Source of the DNA: Dolomedes plantarius
Taxonomy: Eukaryota; Arthropoda; Arachnida; Araneae; Dolomedidae
DNA length: 64,000 bases
Assembly: GCA_907164885.2 (NCBI GenBank)
Contig: OU015490.1
Location: 241,932,449 to 241,996,448 of the forward strand
Direction of reading: 5' to 3'
Below, one piece after another: positions 10,289-50,161 of the stretch. The notes under the pieces were generated by a model. It was not told the DNA's origin and did no database searches. It saw nothing but the letters and a program-made list of their open reading frames with translations. The translations under genes and the position numbers were made by a program. How positions within the stretch are numbered: position 1 is the stretch's first letter; each line of letters begins with the position of its first letter.

Positions 10289-11519
10289 CACTATCTGGCC
10301 AAAAGTATCCGGACACCCCCCTAAAGAAGTGGATCTGGCAGGTGACGTAATTTGATGCGTAGCCGAAAGCTATAAAAGTGTTGGTAGTGGTTTGCCAGGT
10401 CATATTTATGCATTTGTGAGACAATGAGTGAGTCAAAGGAGCTTAGCGACTTTGATCGTGGTATTATAGTGGGATGCCACCTTTGTGGGAAATCAGTTCG
10501 GGAAATTTCGGACATTCTACAGAAGCCAAAATCCACTGTGAGTGATGTAATTGTGAAGTGGAAACGTCGAGGCAGTGAAACTGCAGAAAAACGAAGTGGC
10601 AGGCCGAAAAAAATGAGTGAACGCAGCCGTAGAACTCTGAAAAGGGTAGTGAAACAAAATCACAAGTCCTCGTTAATTGAAATCACTCAGGAGTTCCAAA
10701 GTTCATCAGGCGTTAGTGCTAGCAGCAGGACTGTTCGTCGAGAGTTAAAAAACCTGGGATTCCATGGTCGTTTAGCCGCTCACAAGCCGAACATCACTCT
10801 CCAGAATGCGAAGCGTCGATTGCAGTGGTGCAAAGCTCACCGTCATTGGACTGTAAACATGTGGGAAAATGTTCTTTGGAGTGATTAATCTCTCTTTACA
10901 ATCTGTTAGTCCGATGGACAGGTCTGGCTTTGGCGGATGCCCGGTGAGCGCTTCTTACGTGACTGCATTGTGCCGACTATTAAGTTTGGTCGTGGCAGCA
11001 TCATGGTGTGGGGGTGTTTTTCATGGTTTGGCCTGGGTTCCTTAGTTCCTGTGGTTGGAAACATGAACTCTGAGATGTATGCGGACATTCTGGACAATGC
11101 TGCTTTCACAACTCTATGGCAATATTTCGGGGAAGGCCCATTTCTCTTCCAGCAGGATAACTGCTCCATTCACACATCGAGACTTGCGCAGGCATGGTTT
11201 GACGAAATGGGTGTTCAAAAACTGGACTGCCCTGCTCAGAGCCCCGATCTAAATCCCACTGAACACATCTGGGACGAATTAGAACGCAGGTTACGTAGCC
11301 AGCCAAATTGACCATCCTCACTGCCAGCACTCACTTCAGCTGTGATGGACGCCTGGAAGTCAGTTCCTATGGACACCTATCAAACACTGGTGGAAAGTCT
11401 CCCCAGACGTGTGTAGGCTGTCATCGATGCGAAAGGAGGACCAACATCATATTAATATATGCCTCAGGACTCTCCGAGTCCGTTCCACTGGGCCTCCGGA
11501 TAATTTAGGCCAGATAGTG
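10289..11519 (+). mobile_element. Tc1-like transposon, 1231 bp, both ends present
   Basis: Starts CACTATCTGGCCAAAAGTAT and ends with the inverse, GGCCAGATAGTG. TA lies on each side (10287-10288, 11520-11521), the Tc1/mariner target duplication. The single transposase reading frame occupies 10424-11455. Confidence 0.9.
10424..11455 (+). pseudogene. Tc1-like DD34E transposase, four in-frame stops
   Basis: From ATG 10424 the frame runs 343 codons to TAA 11453 without a single frameshift. It holds a paired helix-turn-helix N-terminus (RGIIVGCHLCGKSVREISDI, then a GRPKK hook) and the DDE catalytic core. Catalytic residues are visible as D154 (WSD), D245 (QQDNCS) and E280 (PTEHIWD), spaced D-x34-E. 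Four codons are stops: TAA 10886, TAG 10907, TGA 11309 and TAG 11414. TAA 10886 directly follows the first catalytic Asp. The length is normal for a Tc1 transposase. The copy is inactive and decayed by substitution rather than by indels. Confidence 0.92.
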
Positions 11520-12465
11520 TATTAAAAAAAATGAGCATATGTTTTCACTTTTTGCTTGTTAATTGTATGTACGACAATCTCATTCATGTATAACCGTAAA
11601 GTAATGTTCTAAATGCAATGATACTGGTCGTGTAATGAATGTATATAAACTCTAATAGAGACAAAGAGGAATTTCTCAACGGATTTTCATACAGGTATCA
11701 TCTTTATCAGAAACAGAAAATAAATTCCTTTGTTGAAATACTAGGTAATAGTAAAAATTGGGAATAACAAAGATACAAATAGTATTTCAGAAACTTTTAA
11801 ATGTCCGAGGACGAAACTTGTTACTTCTAAACTCCCCTATTTTCACTTGCTAGTCTTTAAAAAATACTTAATAAACGACAAGTAATATTTAAATTATAAA
11901 AGTTGATTTTTACTACTTAACAATAACATAAGTTTTAAATGAAAATAAAACCAAATTTTAAACTGAGTCTTAGTTAAAAACAGTTAAAAGATATAGCTGT
12001 TAATATAGTTTTCAATAACTGTAGAGTGGATGAGGATCCCTCTAACCCATTAAATCAGGAAATGGCGACTCCCATATTCAGTCGATTTAATTACTAATTT
12101 TTTTATACACAGTAATAGAGAGTGATGTCATTACTTCGATCAAAATCTGCTTAAATTGAACGAAAGAAAGGGAAATTGCTGGGGAATGTTCTGATTATTT
12201 TCGCTAAATATTTCTCATAGTAAGAAATGAGACAGATTGCTTTGTTTGAAAATAATTTTATTGAATCTACTGGTAACGGGTCTGAATATTTATATTGTCC
12301 AGTTACCTTCAAATTTCATGATTTTTCTTTCAATGGATCCGTAATGTTACTTTTAAAGTAATTTGATCGAGAAACCACCTCATCAACCGCGGTTTCTCAG
12401 AGGTTCACCAGGCTATAGTTCGGGAAATCCAGAACTGTGAATATGAATTCATATCGTCAGCCTTC
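11520..12465. other. 3' flank of the methyltransferase gene, with candidate poly(A) signal
   Basis: AT-rich and without coding frames. On the minus strand AATAAA occurs at 12262-12257, about 200 nt past the methyltransferase stop, and is the likely poly(A) signal. The block TTGAATCTACTGGTAACGGG next to it recurs at 14508-14527. Confidence 0.45.
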
Positions 12466-41572
<29,107 letters not shown>

Positions 41573-41977
41573 GATGTTAAATGCTGTAAAATCAAATTCC
41601 AATAAAAAATCGTGCATGTAAAGATAAATTACGCGCGTATAAATAATAACGTCGAAGATACAGAAAACTAATGACTAAAAACTTCTGCTACGAGATATAC
41701 ATAGTTCAGTGCAAAAACACGTAAAAATAAGTAATTTATTCATTTACAATGCGACAGGACTTTATCAAGATACACTGTGCACACCGCGATATTGTCGGCT
41801 TCTTCATTATTCAAGCATCCAATAAGTAAGCCAACAATGATCCTAAAAATCTCTGCCTTCGCCTGGAATCGAACCCTGACTCCCGTTTTGGTAGGTTGTT
41901 ACGCTCACCATCAAATAATGAGGGCTAAATTAAAAAATATCCATATTGTTATAGAAAACTGTAAAAGATCAAAGCCG

Positions 41978-42538
<561 letters not shown>

Positions 42539-42797
42539 TGTGAGAGTGAGTTTGGCAACACAACTGAACTATTACTACAACTTCCACTCCTACTACTGCG
42601 GCACGAAGGACTTTAAGCGGATGTGTTGTTCTGCAAGCTCCCGATGTTTAGCTCTTTTGATGCTTCTGTGTTTATTTTTTAATTTCATACTAAGTGTTAG
42701 TCCTGTCTTGTAAACATCGTCTAGTTTAATTAAATGTTCAAAATAATTAAGTCTAATGATTCACTTCTAAAGGAAGGAGTACTAACTCCTTCCTACA
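42539..42797 (+). repeat. Gypsy 5' LTR
   Basis: TGTGAGAGTGAGTTTGGCAA to GGAGTACTAACTCCTTCCTACA. The end contains a small inverted repeat AAGGAGT/ACTCCTT. It would carry the element promoter; a clear TATA box was not picked out. Confidence 0.95.
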
Positions 42798-42815
42798 TGG
42801 GTGCTCGGCCCTCGG
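42798..42815 (+). other. candidate primer binding site
   Basis: TGGGTGCTCGGCCCTCGG directly follows the LTR and starts with TGG, as required to pair with a tRNA CCA end. I could not name the tRNA. Confidence 0.45.
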
Positions 42816-42869
42816 ACTCGAAAAATACCCCTAGCATGCTGAACTTAAAAAAAAAAAAACTTTATTTTC

Positions 42870-43900
42870 TTTCGATGATTTCGACTTGATTTCGACTTGA
42901 TTTCGACTGGATTACTGTTGTCTGTCATTTTGGATTTGGATATCGAAAGCGAAAGCCAAAGTGATGTGCCACGGACTCTGATGATACTCTGATGGGATGA
43001 TGAGAACCAAAACCAGAATTGTAAGTAACTTGGATCATATTAAAATTATTTGATGCATACGTTGAAGCTTGTTCAAGAAAATTTTGATGATTAAGGGAAT
43101 TCTCAACTTATTGATGATTTAAGAAAACTGAAAGATATTTCAACGTTCTTTTGATGCAGGAATTTAATTGATGCTAAATTCACTTTTGATGGTCTTTGAC
43201 GTTGAATTTATCACTTCTGTTTTCTTGAAGAGAATTCTATTTCGATGAAATTATTTGATGATTTGATGAAAATTTCGACATTTCACTTGAAGAATCTTGT
43301 TTCCTTGAACAAACCACAACATAATATATATTTTGAAAGATCGCGAATTGAATACTTTTGAAGATTATTATATTATTATTTTGATGCATAATTTTGACGA
43401 AGCGAATGTTTATTTGATGACAACTTTGCTTATTTGATGCGCTTTGATGTTGAACTTAATTCTGCTGTTTTCTTGCGAGAATATTTTTTATTTTGCAGAA
43501 TGTTTTGATGCTTTCGATTTCACAATTTTGATACTTTCGATTTCCCAATTTTGATGCTTTTAACATTAGAACTTTAACTATTATTTTGATGCTGCATTTA
43601 CATCCTCTATTTTCTTCAACAGTGATTTATTTTGAAGATTAATTTGATGAATATTTTGCTGAAGTAATATCTAACTTGATACATATCTAAATTTACGTCA
43701 TCTGTTTTCTTCAACCAGAGAAATTATTTTGAAGAACTTATTATTTGATATTTGATGCTTATTTTAGTTCATAATTTTGTTTTCTTGAACAAAACCTGTT
43801 TTAAAGATTACTTATTTTGATGCATATTTTGAGAATCAATATTTTATTATTGAATTGGTATTTGAAAAAATTTCGATTTGAAATATTATTTTCTATTTTT
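42870..43900 (+). repeat. Gypsy leader of degenerate tandem repeats
   Basis: About 1 kb in which TTTTGATGC or TTTGATGA recurs some twenty times, alternating with TTTTCTTGAAC-like blocks at intervals of very roughly 80-120 bp. Stops occur in all frames, so it is untranslated leader. Confidence 0.7.
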
Positions 43901-43992
43901 GAATTTGAGTACCTACGTATTATAAGTATTGATTTTGGTTTTGAATATTTGTATATTTGTGTACTATAATTGTTTGAACCTAGTATATAGTT

Positions 43993-46900
43993 ATGGCTAC
44001 TCTCAACGATTACCCCAATATTGCAAAATCATTAAAATTTGGTGGTACGAATCAAATAAAGGTTCTACATCGTTTAATTTTTGGTACAGACGGCGACAGA
44101 CAAAATCGTACCAGATTACGTAAATTTACAGGTTTTAAACAGCCATTCGTGTTAGAAGCAACGAAACAGAAAGTACTTAAAGAGTTTTCACTTAAAGACT
44201 TGATTTCTATTTGTAATCTGCTTCATTTAGAATTTTCAACTGACCCAGACAAATGTGCCAATACCATTCTTATGAGTCTTAGTGATTTATCGTTATTAAA
44301 AGCAGAATTTTCTGATCTTTCGGAATGCGAAGTGAATGATGACTCACTTCCGGATGCACGTTCATCCCAAACTAACAGCGTTATAGAGGAAAATAGATCT
44401 CCCTTTTCCCCCACCATTGACGCAAAAGAATCTTCGAATAAGCAAAATACACACATTTCCGTTGGTGAATCACATCAAAATTCATTGCCTTCAGTTGAAA
44501 CTGCGAATCTCTCTTTCCAGTTGTTTAGTCTGAAAGACGTTGTTGATTTAATAAAACCTTTCTCGTCTCGTGATAATTACAGTGTTGAGAATTTTATATC
44601 TGACGTTGAAGAACTTTTTTGTTTATATCAGATAAACAATCCAATTCACCAAATTACTTTTGTTAGAAAATGTTTAACTGGTCCCGCTCAAACTTTAATT
44701 AGGTCTATTCGTGGAATTACAAATTGGGAACAATTGAAGCACCATTTATTAGACGAATTTTCGGACAAAATTAACGGTATTCAGTTACATAAATTAATGG
44801 AATCTCGACGTATGAAACCGTTTGAAACCCTACAAGAATATTTCTTAGCTATGAGAGATTTGGCACACAAAGGTTCTCTCGATGACTCCTCTCTGTTTGA
44901 GTATGTCATAAACGGAATTCCTGATTCAACAAACAATAAAGTTATTCTTTACGGTTGTAAATCCGTCCCTGAATTTAAGGAAAAGTTGAAAATTTATGAA
45001 CAAATCTTTAACAGATCACAAAATTTCAGACAAAATAATCAGAAAAAAATTAATGCTTCCTACCTCAATGTGAAAGTCGATAATACACGTAGCCGAAATA
45101 CACAGCCAGTATGTTTTTCCTGTGGCTTGAGAGGTCACAAAAGCAACCAATGTTTGAATAAGTCACATGGTAAACAATGCTACGGATGTAAAAGTTTTGG
45201 TCATGTTCATGCTAATTGCCCTAAAAGTTATCGAAATTCTAAACCAAAACCTGATTCTCAAAAACCTATTTCTGATAAAACTGTAAATGCACTTTCTCCT
45301 GAAACTTCATCGAAAAATCCCATGCATGTTGACATTCAACTTGCAGGAATTCAATTGACAGCACTCTGTGACACTGGGTCACAGGCAACCCTCATCAATG
45401 AGAAAACCTATCGAAGAATTGGTTCGCCACCATTGCAGCCCACCAACATTCCCTTTTCAGGAATTGGCAAAAACCAAGTTCACAGCATCGGATTCTTTCA
45501 GGATTCCATCGAAATTCAAACCATTACTTTACCTGCTAAAATACATGTTCTAGAGGATGACTTGATTCCTTTTGATGTGATTATCGGAATCGACTTTTTG
45601 CAGCAAACCCAATTTACATTTGATGAAGACGGTATTCGTTTTACTCTTGATAATAACATCTTCGTTAATATTGCTAATATTCCTGATGACGAAGCTTTCC
45701 CATTTGATCTTTCACACATTTTGAATTCTGAAATTCGTGAGGAAGTTCAAAATATCGTTACTTCCTACAAACCCCATAAAGTTCAAGACACTGAAATTAA
45801 AAGGACTATTTTATTACAAGATGAAATCCCCGTAAATCAACGTTCTCGACGACTCCCTTTTGCGGAACAGAAAATTGTAGAAAAACAAATTCAAGATCAG
45901 GGCCAAATATGCATGTCTGAAAAACCTCTAACATCTACTCAAGATAAGATTTCTAGGGTAGAGAAAATGGATAATCCAATTGATTTTGAACGTGATGATG
46001 ATGATGATGATGCCAATGATTTAGATTTGTTTCATGATAATGATGATGGAAAATATTTAGATGATGCTGATGCCAGTGATTTAGATTTGCTTCATGATAA
46101 CGATGATGATAATGCTTTTGATATTGGAACTATCAAAGCAACTCTTGAACCAAAAATATTTGATGCCGATGATGATGCCCTTGAGAATGAATCCGTCAAA
46201 AGTGAAAAGGTTGAACCAAAATTTCAAGTTATTGAAGCTCCCAAACCCCCTGAACAAATAGCAGCTTTTCAACAACAGAAAAACATTATTTCACAAAATC
46301 CAGTTCTTCATGTTTTTCAACAGGGATACCCATTAGAACTCCACACTGATGCCAGCTCCTTAGGTTTTGGCGCTGTGCTCTTGCAACAATCCGATGATGG
46401 ACAGTTTCATCCTATTCATTATTTTAGCCGTAAAACTACAGTTCAACAAGAAAAATATCATAGTTATGAACTGGAAGTTCTTGCCGTTATTGAAGCGCTA
46501 AAAAAATTTCGAAACTACTTGTTGGGAACAAAATTTAAAATTATCACCGATTGTGATGCTTTCCAAAAAACGATGCACAAAAAAGACCTACCAGCTAAAA
46601 TTGCTCGATGGGCATTGATGTTAGAAGACTTTGATTATGAAGTTTGTCATCGACCCGGTAGACAGATGAAACATGTTGATGCTTTAAGTCGTAACCCCAT
46701 TCTTGTAATTACCTCAAATGATATCACTCAAAAGGTGAAAAATGCCCAAGACCAGGATGAATTTATATCTCAAATTAAATCTATGCTTGAATCTACACCT
46801 TCTGATGAATTTTTTGTTAAAAACGGAATTCTTTATAAACTTCATCAGGATGCCGAACTTTTAGTAGTACCACAAATGATGCAGAAAGAAATAGTGCTAA

Positions 46901-47919
46901 ACGCCCATTCACAAGGTCATTTTGCTTCACAAAAAACCGAATTAATTGTTTCTCGTGAATTTTTCATTCCTCAACTTAAGAAATTAGTTCAAGAAATTAT
47001 TTCGAACTGTATTCCTTGCATTTTGTCCTCGCGAAAATCTGGAAAACAAGAAGGATACCTTCACCCCATTCCAAAAGGTGATGCACCCCTTGAATGTTAC
47101 CATTGCGACTTTTTAGGACCTTTACCATCGACAAAAAAATGTTATAAGTATCTTTTTACAGTAGTTGATGCCTTTTCCAAATTTGTATGGATCTATCCCG
47201 TGAAGTCCACCTCTACGAAAGATGCCTTAGACAAATTATCCTTGCAACAAACTACATTTGGCAACCCTTCAAAAATCATTACTGACAAAGGTAGCGCATT
47301 CACATCTTCAGAATTTCAAAGTTACTGCCAGGAACAGTCAATTGAACACATTTCAATAGCAACAGGTGTGCCACGTGGCAACGGTCAGGTTGAGCGTGTT
47401 CATGGCACAATTATTCCCGTTTTAACTAAGTTAGCTCTAGATGAACCTGACAAATGGTTTAAATATGTCCCAAGATTGCAACGTATCTTAAATAGTACCA
47501 CCACACGCAGTACAAAATTCACACCCTTTCAACTTTTAATTGGTGTTAAAATGAAACAACAAGAGGATCTACAGATTAAAAATCTTCTTGACGAGGAACA
47601 CCACCAAAGAATTCTTGATGACAAAGAAGCGTTACGTATCGAAGCTAAACGAAATATCCTCCGTTTACAGGAAGAAAACATACGACAATATAACAAACGG
47701 CGTAAACCGGCTTGTAAATACAAGATCGGTGACAAAGTGGCAATACAACGAACTCAATTTGGAACCGGATTAAAGCTCCGACCAAAGTTCTTCGGACTAT
47801 ATGAGATCACGAACATCAACCCCAACGATCGTTACGAAGTTCGAAAGTTAGGACATCACGATGGTCCAACCATAACATCAACTGCAGCGGACAAAATGAA
47901 ACAGTGGTGCAGAAACTGA
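43993..47919 (+). CDS. Gag-Pol polyprotein of a Ty3/Gypsy element lacking the RT core, 1308 aa
   Basis: One uninterrupted frame. Gag is followed by two zinc knuckles of C-x2-C-x4-H-x4-C form (C374-C387, C396-C409). An aspartic protease follows with DTGS at 460-463. RNase H has D786, E828 and D853 in TDAS, YELE and TDCD contexts. Integrase has an H972-H976-C1006-C1009 zinc site and a catalytic D1039, D1098, E1134 with exact D-x35-E spacing. Where the reverse transcriptase palm and fingers should lie, between about residues 637 and 754, there is instead an acidic stretch (six consecutive Asp at 668-673, then a 20-residue unit repeated in tandem). The reverse transcriptase Y-x-D-D motif is nowhere in the frame. 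The N-terminal lead-in to RT and the connection to RNase H flank the replacement in frame. The start ATG is the first after the leader. Cleavage products would work in the cytosol and nucleus. Confidence 0.95.
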   Translation: MATLNDYPNIAKSLKFGGTNQIKVLHRLIFGTDGDRQNRTRLRKFTGFKQPFVLEATKQKVLKEFSLKDLISICNLLHLEFSTDPDKCANTILMSLSDLSLLKAEFSDLSECEVNDDSLPDARSSQTNSVIEENRSPFSPTIDAKESSNKQNTHISVGESHQNSLPSVETANLSFQLFSLKDVVDLIKPFSSRDNYSVENFISDVEELFCLYQINNPIHQITFVRKCLTGPAQTLIRSIRGITNWEQLKHHLLDEFSDKINGIQLHKLMESRRMKPFETLQEYFLAMRDLAHKGSLDDSSLFEYVINGIPDSTNNKVILYGCKSVPEFKEKLKIYEQIFNRSQNFRQNNQKKINASYLNVKVDNTRSRNTQPVCFSCGLRGHKSNQCLNKSHGKQCYGCKSFGHVHANCPKSYRNSKPKPDSQKPISDKTVNALSPETSSKNPMHVDIQLAGIQLTALCDTGSQATLINEKTYRRIGSPPLQPTNIPFSGIGKNQVHSIGFFQDSIEIQTITLPAKIHVLEDDLIPFDVIIGIDFLQQTQFTFDEDGIRFTLDNNIFVNIANIPDDEAFPFDLSHILNSEIREEVQNIVTSYKPHKVQDTEIKRTILLQDEIPVNQRSRRLPFAEQKIVEKQIQDQGQICMSEKPLTSTQDKISRVEKMDNPIDFERDDDDDDANDLDLFHDNDDGKYLDDADASDLDLLHDNDDDNAFDIGTIKATLEPKIFDADDDALENESVKSEKVEPKFQVIEAPKPPEQIAAFQQQKNIISQNPVLHVFQQGYPLELHTDASSLGFGAVLLQQSDDGQFHPIHYFSRKTTVQQEKYHSYELEVLAVIEALKKFRNYLLGTKFKIITDCDAFQKTMHKKDLPAKIARWALMLEDFDYEVCHRPGRQMKHVDALSRNPILVITSNDITQKVKNAQDQDEFISQIKSMLESTPSDEFFVKNGILYKLHQDAELLVVPQMMQKEIVLNAHSQGHFASQKTELIVSREFFIPQLKKLVQEIISNCIPCILSSRKSGKQEGYLHPIPKGDAPLECYHCDFLGPLPSTKKCYKYLFTVVDAFSKFVWIYPVKSTSTKDALDKLSLQQTTFGNPSKIITDKGSAFTSSEFQSYCQEQSIEHISIATGVPRGNGQVERVHGTIIPVLTKLALDEPDKWFKYVPRLQRILNSTTTRSTKFTPFQLLIGVKMKQQEDLQIKNLLDEEHHQRILDDKEALRIEAKRNILRLQEENIRQYNKRRKPACKYKIGDKVAIQRTQFGTGLKLRPKFFGLYEITNINPNDRYEVRKLGHHDGPTITSTAADKMKQWCRN
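45991..46195 (+). repeat. Asp-rich insert with 60-bp tandem duplication
   Basis: (GAT)n at 45994-46011, then units starting GATGCCAATGATTTAGATTT at 46009 and GATGCCAGTGATTTAGATTT at 46069, exactly 60 bp apart. Encodes the acidic replacement of the RT core. Confidence 0.85.
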
Positions 47920-48051
47920 ACACCAATACCACTGTGTTGAACACTGCTTGATTTTTTGAAATATTTTTCCTTTTTCTGCTCTTTTTTTTTTATCTTTTCA
48001 GAATTATTGTTTACAACCCAGCCGCGGACGTCTGGAAAGTCAGAACGGCCG

Positions 48052-48306
48052 TGTGAGAGTGAGTTTGGCAACACAACTGAACTATTACTACAACTTCCAC
48101 TCCTACTACTGCGGCACGAAGGACTTTAAGCGGATGTGTTGTTCTGCAAGCTCCCGATGTTTAGCTCTTTTGATGCTTCTGTGTTTATTTTTTAATTTCA
48201 TACTAAGTGTTAGTCCTGTCTTGTAAACATCGTCTAGTTTAATTAAATGTTCAAAATAATTAAGTCTAATGATTCACTTCTAAAGGAAGGAGTACTAACT
48301 CCTTCC

Positions 48307-48310
<4 letters not shown>
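48052..48310 (+). repeat. Gypsy 3' LTR
   Basis: Same 259 bases as the 5' LTR. The bases just upstream (GGAAAGTCAGAACGGCCG) are only weakly purine-rich, so the polypurine tract is not obvious. Confidence 0.95.
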
Positions 48311-48352
<42 letters not shown>

Positions 48353-48384
48353 TATATATATATATATGCATATATATATATATA

Positions 48385-48464
<80 letters not shown>
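48311..48464. repeat. (TA)n array with TGCA, right part
   Basis: Same pattern as 41981-42538, with three TGCA interruptions. It is the other half of the array split by the Gypsy insertion. Confidence 0.97.
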
Positions 48465-48466
<2 letters not shown>

Positions 48467-49018
48467 AAATAGATGATAAAGAAAACCAGTAATAGCCCTA
48501 AAGCTACTTGCAGCCAAGAACAATAACATGAAAAGAAAAGAATGAAAGAGGTTTTAGACAGCATCTCATCATCAGCGGTGTCAATGCTGTCTAAAAACCA
48601 ATGGATTGTTTCCGATGAGTATGATCTAGATAATAAACACACTCAGACACCGTACAATCCATGAAAAATAGAAGAATTGATTAATAATTGAATAATAGTA
48701 CTTAACTAAAGAACACCAAGCCTGGCGCTAGACAGAGTGGAAGTTAAGAACACGAAACCGCAAGATGACTGACGTCACAAAACTTGCAACCATGGAGTTA
48801 TTGGATTCTCAGTTACAGACTTACAAAGGTTACCGTATTTTAGGACTATTTTATCCTTGATAATTTAGTTATTAATTAATTTTTTATTATTATTACTAAG
48901 AGTTATTTTTTATTATTATTTTTATTTTTACTTATGATTTTTATTTTATTTTTTATTTTTAGTAGTTATTTTTTCTATTTTTTCTTATTGTTATGTTTAA
49001 CTTATTAAATGCAACAAA
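48465..49018. other. non-coding stretch
   Basis: TTTTTATTATTATT-rich low-complexity sequence at 48880-49000. A TGACGTCACA with GGATTCTCAGTTA nearby (48769-48815) faintly recalls the MULE end, insufficient to call. Confidence 0.45.
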
Positions 49019-49521
49019 CTATTCATTAAAACTAAAACAACCAATTATGTTTTTGGATAGACTTTCGGGGTAATTATTCCGTGTTACCACAGCTTTCAAG
49101 TCTAAAATATGCTTAATCCTATTGTCTTTAGAACATAGCCTATTTATACGAACTAACTGATTTACAATAATGTTATTAAAAACAGATTTATGTAAACAGG
49201 TTAGATAATTTTGAAATTTAACAATATTAAAATTATAGTCAGATCTTTTGTCGTATAAGTCAAAAGTAAATTTGCTGTGAGAATTTAATTTAATGTTAAT
49301 ATCTAAAAAGTTTACATTAATATTATCATGGCTACTTTTAAATAGTTCCAGATTAGGAGGGTAAAAATTTAAGTCTATATGGTTATTACTTTTATTAATT
49401 GCTATTATACCATCTATATATCTAAATATATTGAAATGGAAATTTTCTATATTATTATTTTCAAAATAATATAAGTATAAATTAGCTAGCATACTTGAAG
49501 CATTACCACCTTGTGGTACAC

Positions 49522-49530
<9 letters not shown>
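49019..49530 (-). pseudogene. reverse transcriptase fragment of a non-Gypsy retroelement
   Basis: The minus strand reads KGVPQGGNASSMLANLYLYY (RT motif 4 region), FRYIDGIIAINKSNNHIDLN (motif 5) and LDINIKLNSHSKF, then LYDKRSDYNFNIVKFQNYL. The catalytic Y-x-D-D is YIDG, so the second Asp is lost. The upstream end stops in a (TA)n run at 49527-49560. This RT type, with a conserved YDKR-D block downstream of the palm, resembles uncharacterised, possibly Penelope-like, elements in invertebrates. The class is uncertain. Confidence 0.65.

Positions 49531-49561
<31 letters not shown>
49527..49561. repeat. (TA)n microsatellite
   Basis: Seventeen or so TA units truncating the RT fragment at its 5' side. 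Confidence 0.95.
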
Positions 49562-49564
<3 letters not shown>

Positions 49565-50161
49565 CTTTATTTAGAAAAAAAAGGTGGGTATACTGTGTTT
49601 TCTCAAATAAAGGTGCATCTTTTTAGTACCATGTTTTCACATGTCACGTCACAGGGGAACAAAAAACTGGCAATTAAAAAAAAATACTTCTTGTTATATA
49701 TGGTATTAACAATTGATTCGTAAGTTTTTTAAAATTTCGGTTAAGTTAAGCCAAAATAATACTTTAAAAAAAGGTGGGGATATGCCGTATCCCCGCATAA
49801 CCCCAGAAAAAAAAAGCCCTGTAAGCATGCTGTTTTATGTATATTACAAAAATGGAAGTATAACTACAAGGCTACATAAGCATGTTTAAGATAGAAATAT
49901 GTGATACCCAAAACAGTTAAATTCCCTACCAGAAACATTACACTCTGAAACAGCATTTCATTTTTTCAGTGCACTCTCAATATTTAGACTACTGATTTTA
50001 GTAAGCGCACCGTGGAATAAAAAGTGGCTAAATTTTATCACGTGCCAAGGTTGTGAAAGATAAAAAAAAAAGAACTGCTAGACTCTTTAGAAAATAAAAA
50101 TGGTTATGAATCGTGCATGATATGCGAGTAATAGAAAGAAGCAAAATTATTTACCCTTTAC

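Larger units (their letters stand above)
42539..48310 (+). mobile_element. Ty3/Gypsy LTR retrotransposon, 5772 bp, RT-less
   Basis: Two 259-bp LTRs (42539-42797, 48052-48310) begin TG, end CA and are identical as far as I can read. Between them are a 1.2-kb leader and one open gag-pol frame. The insertion split a TA array, so the 4-5 bp target duplication (TATA-like) cannot be delimited. Identical LTRs indicate a recent insertion. The reverse transcriptase core is absent, so mobilisation would need RT in trans. Confidence 0.95.

Noticed and set aside
41858..41905. B-box-like GGTTCGATTCC on the minus strand near exon 1, possible tRNA
   Set aside because: Acceptor, D and anticodon stems do not form; at most a SINE fragment.
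48247..48642. Open frames across the right TA array
   Set aside because: Microsatellite translation joined to LTR sequence.
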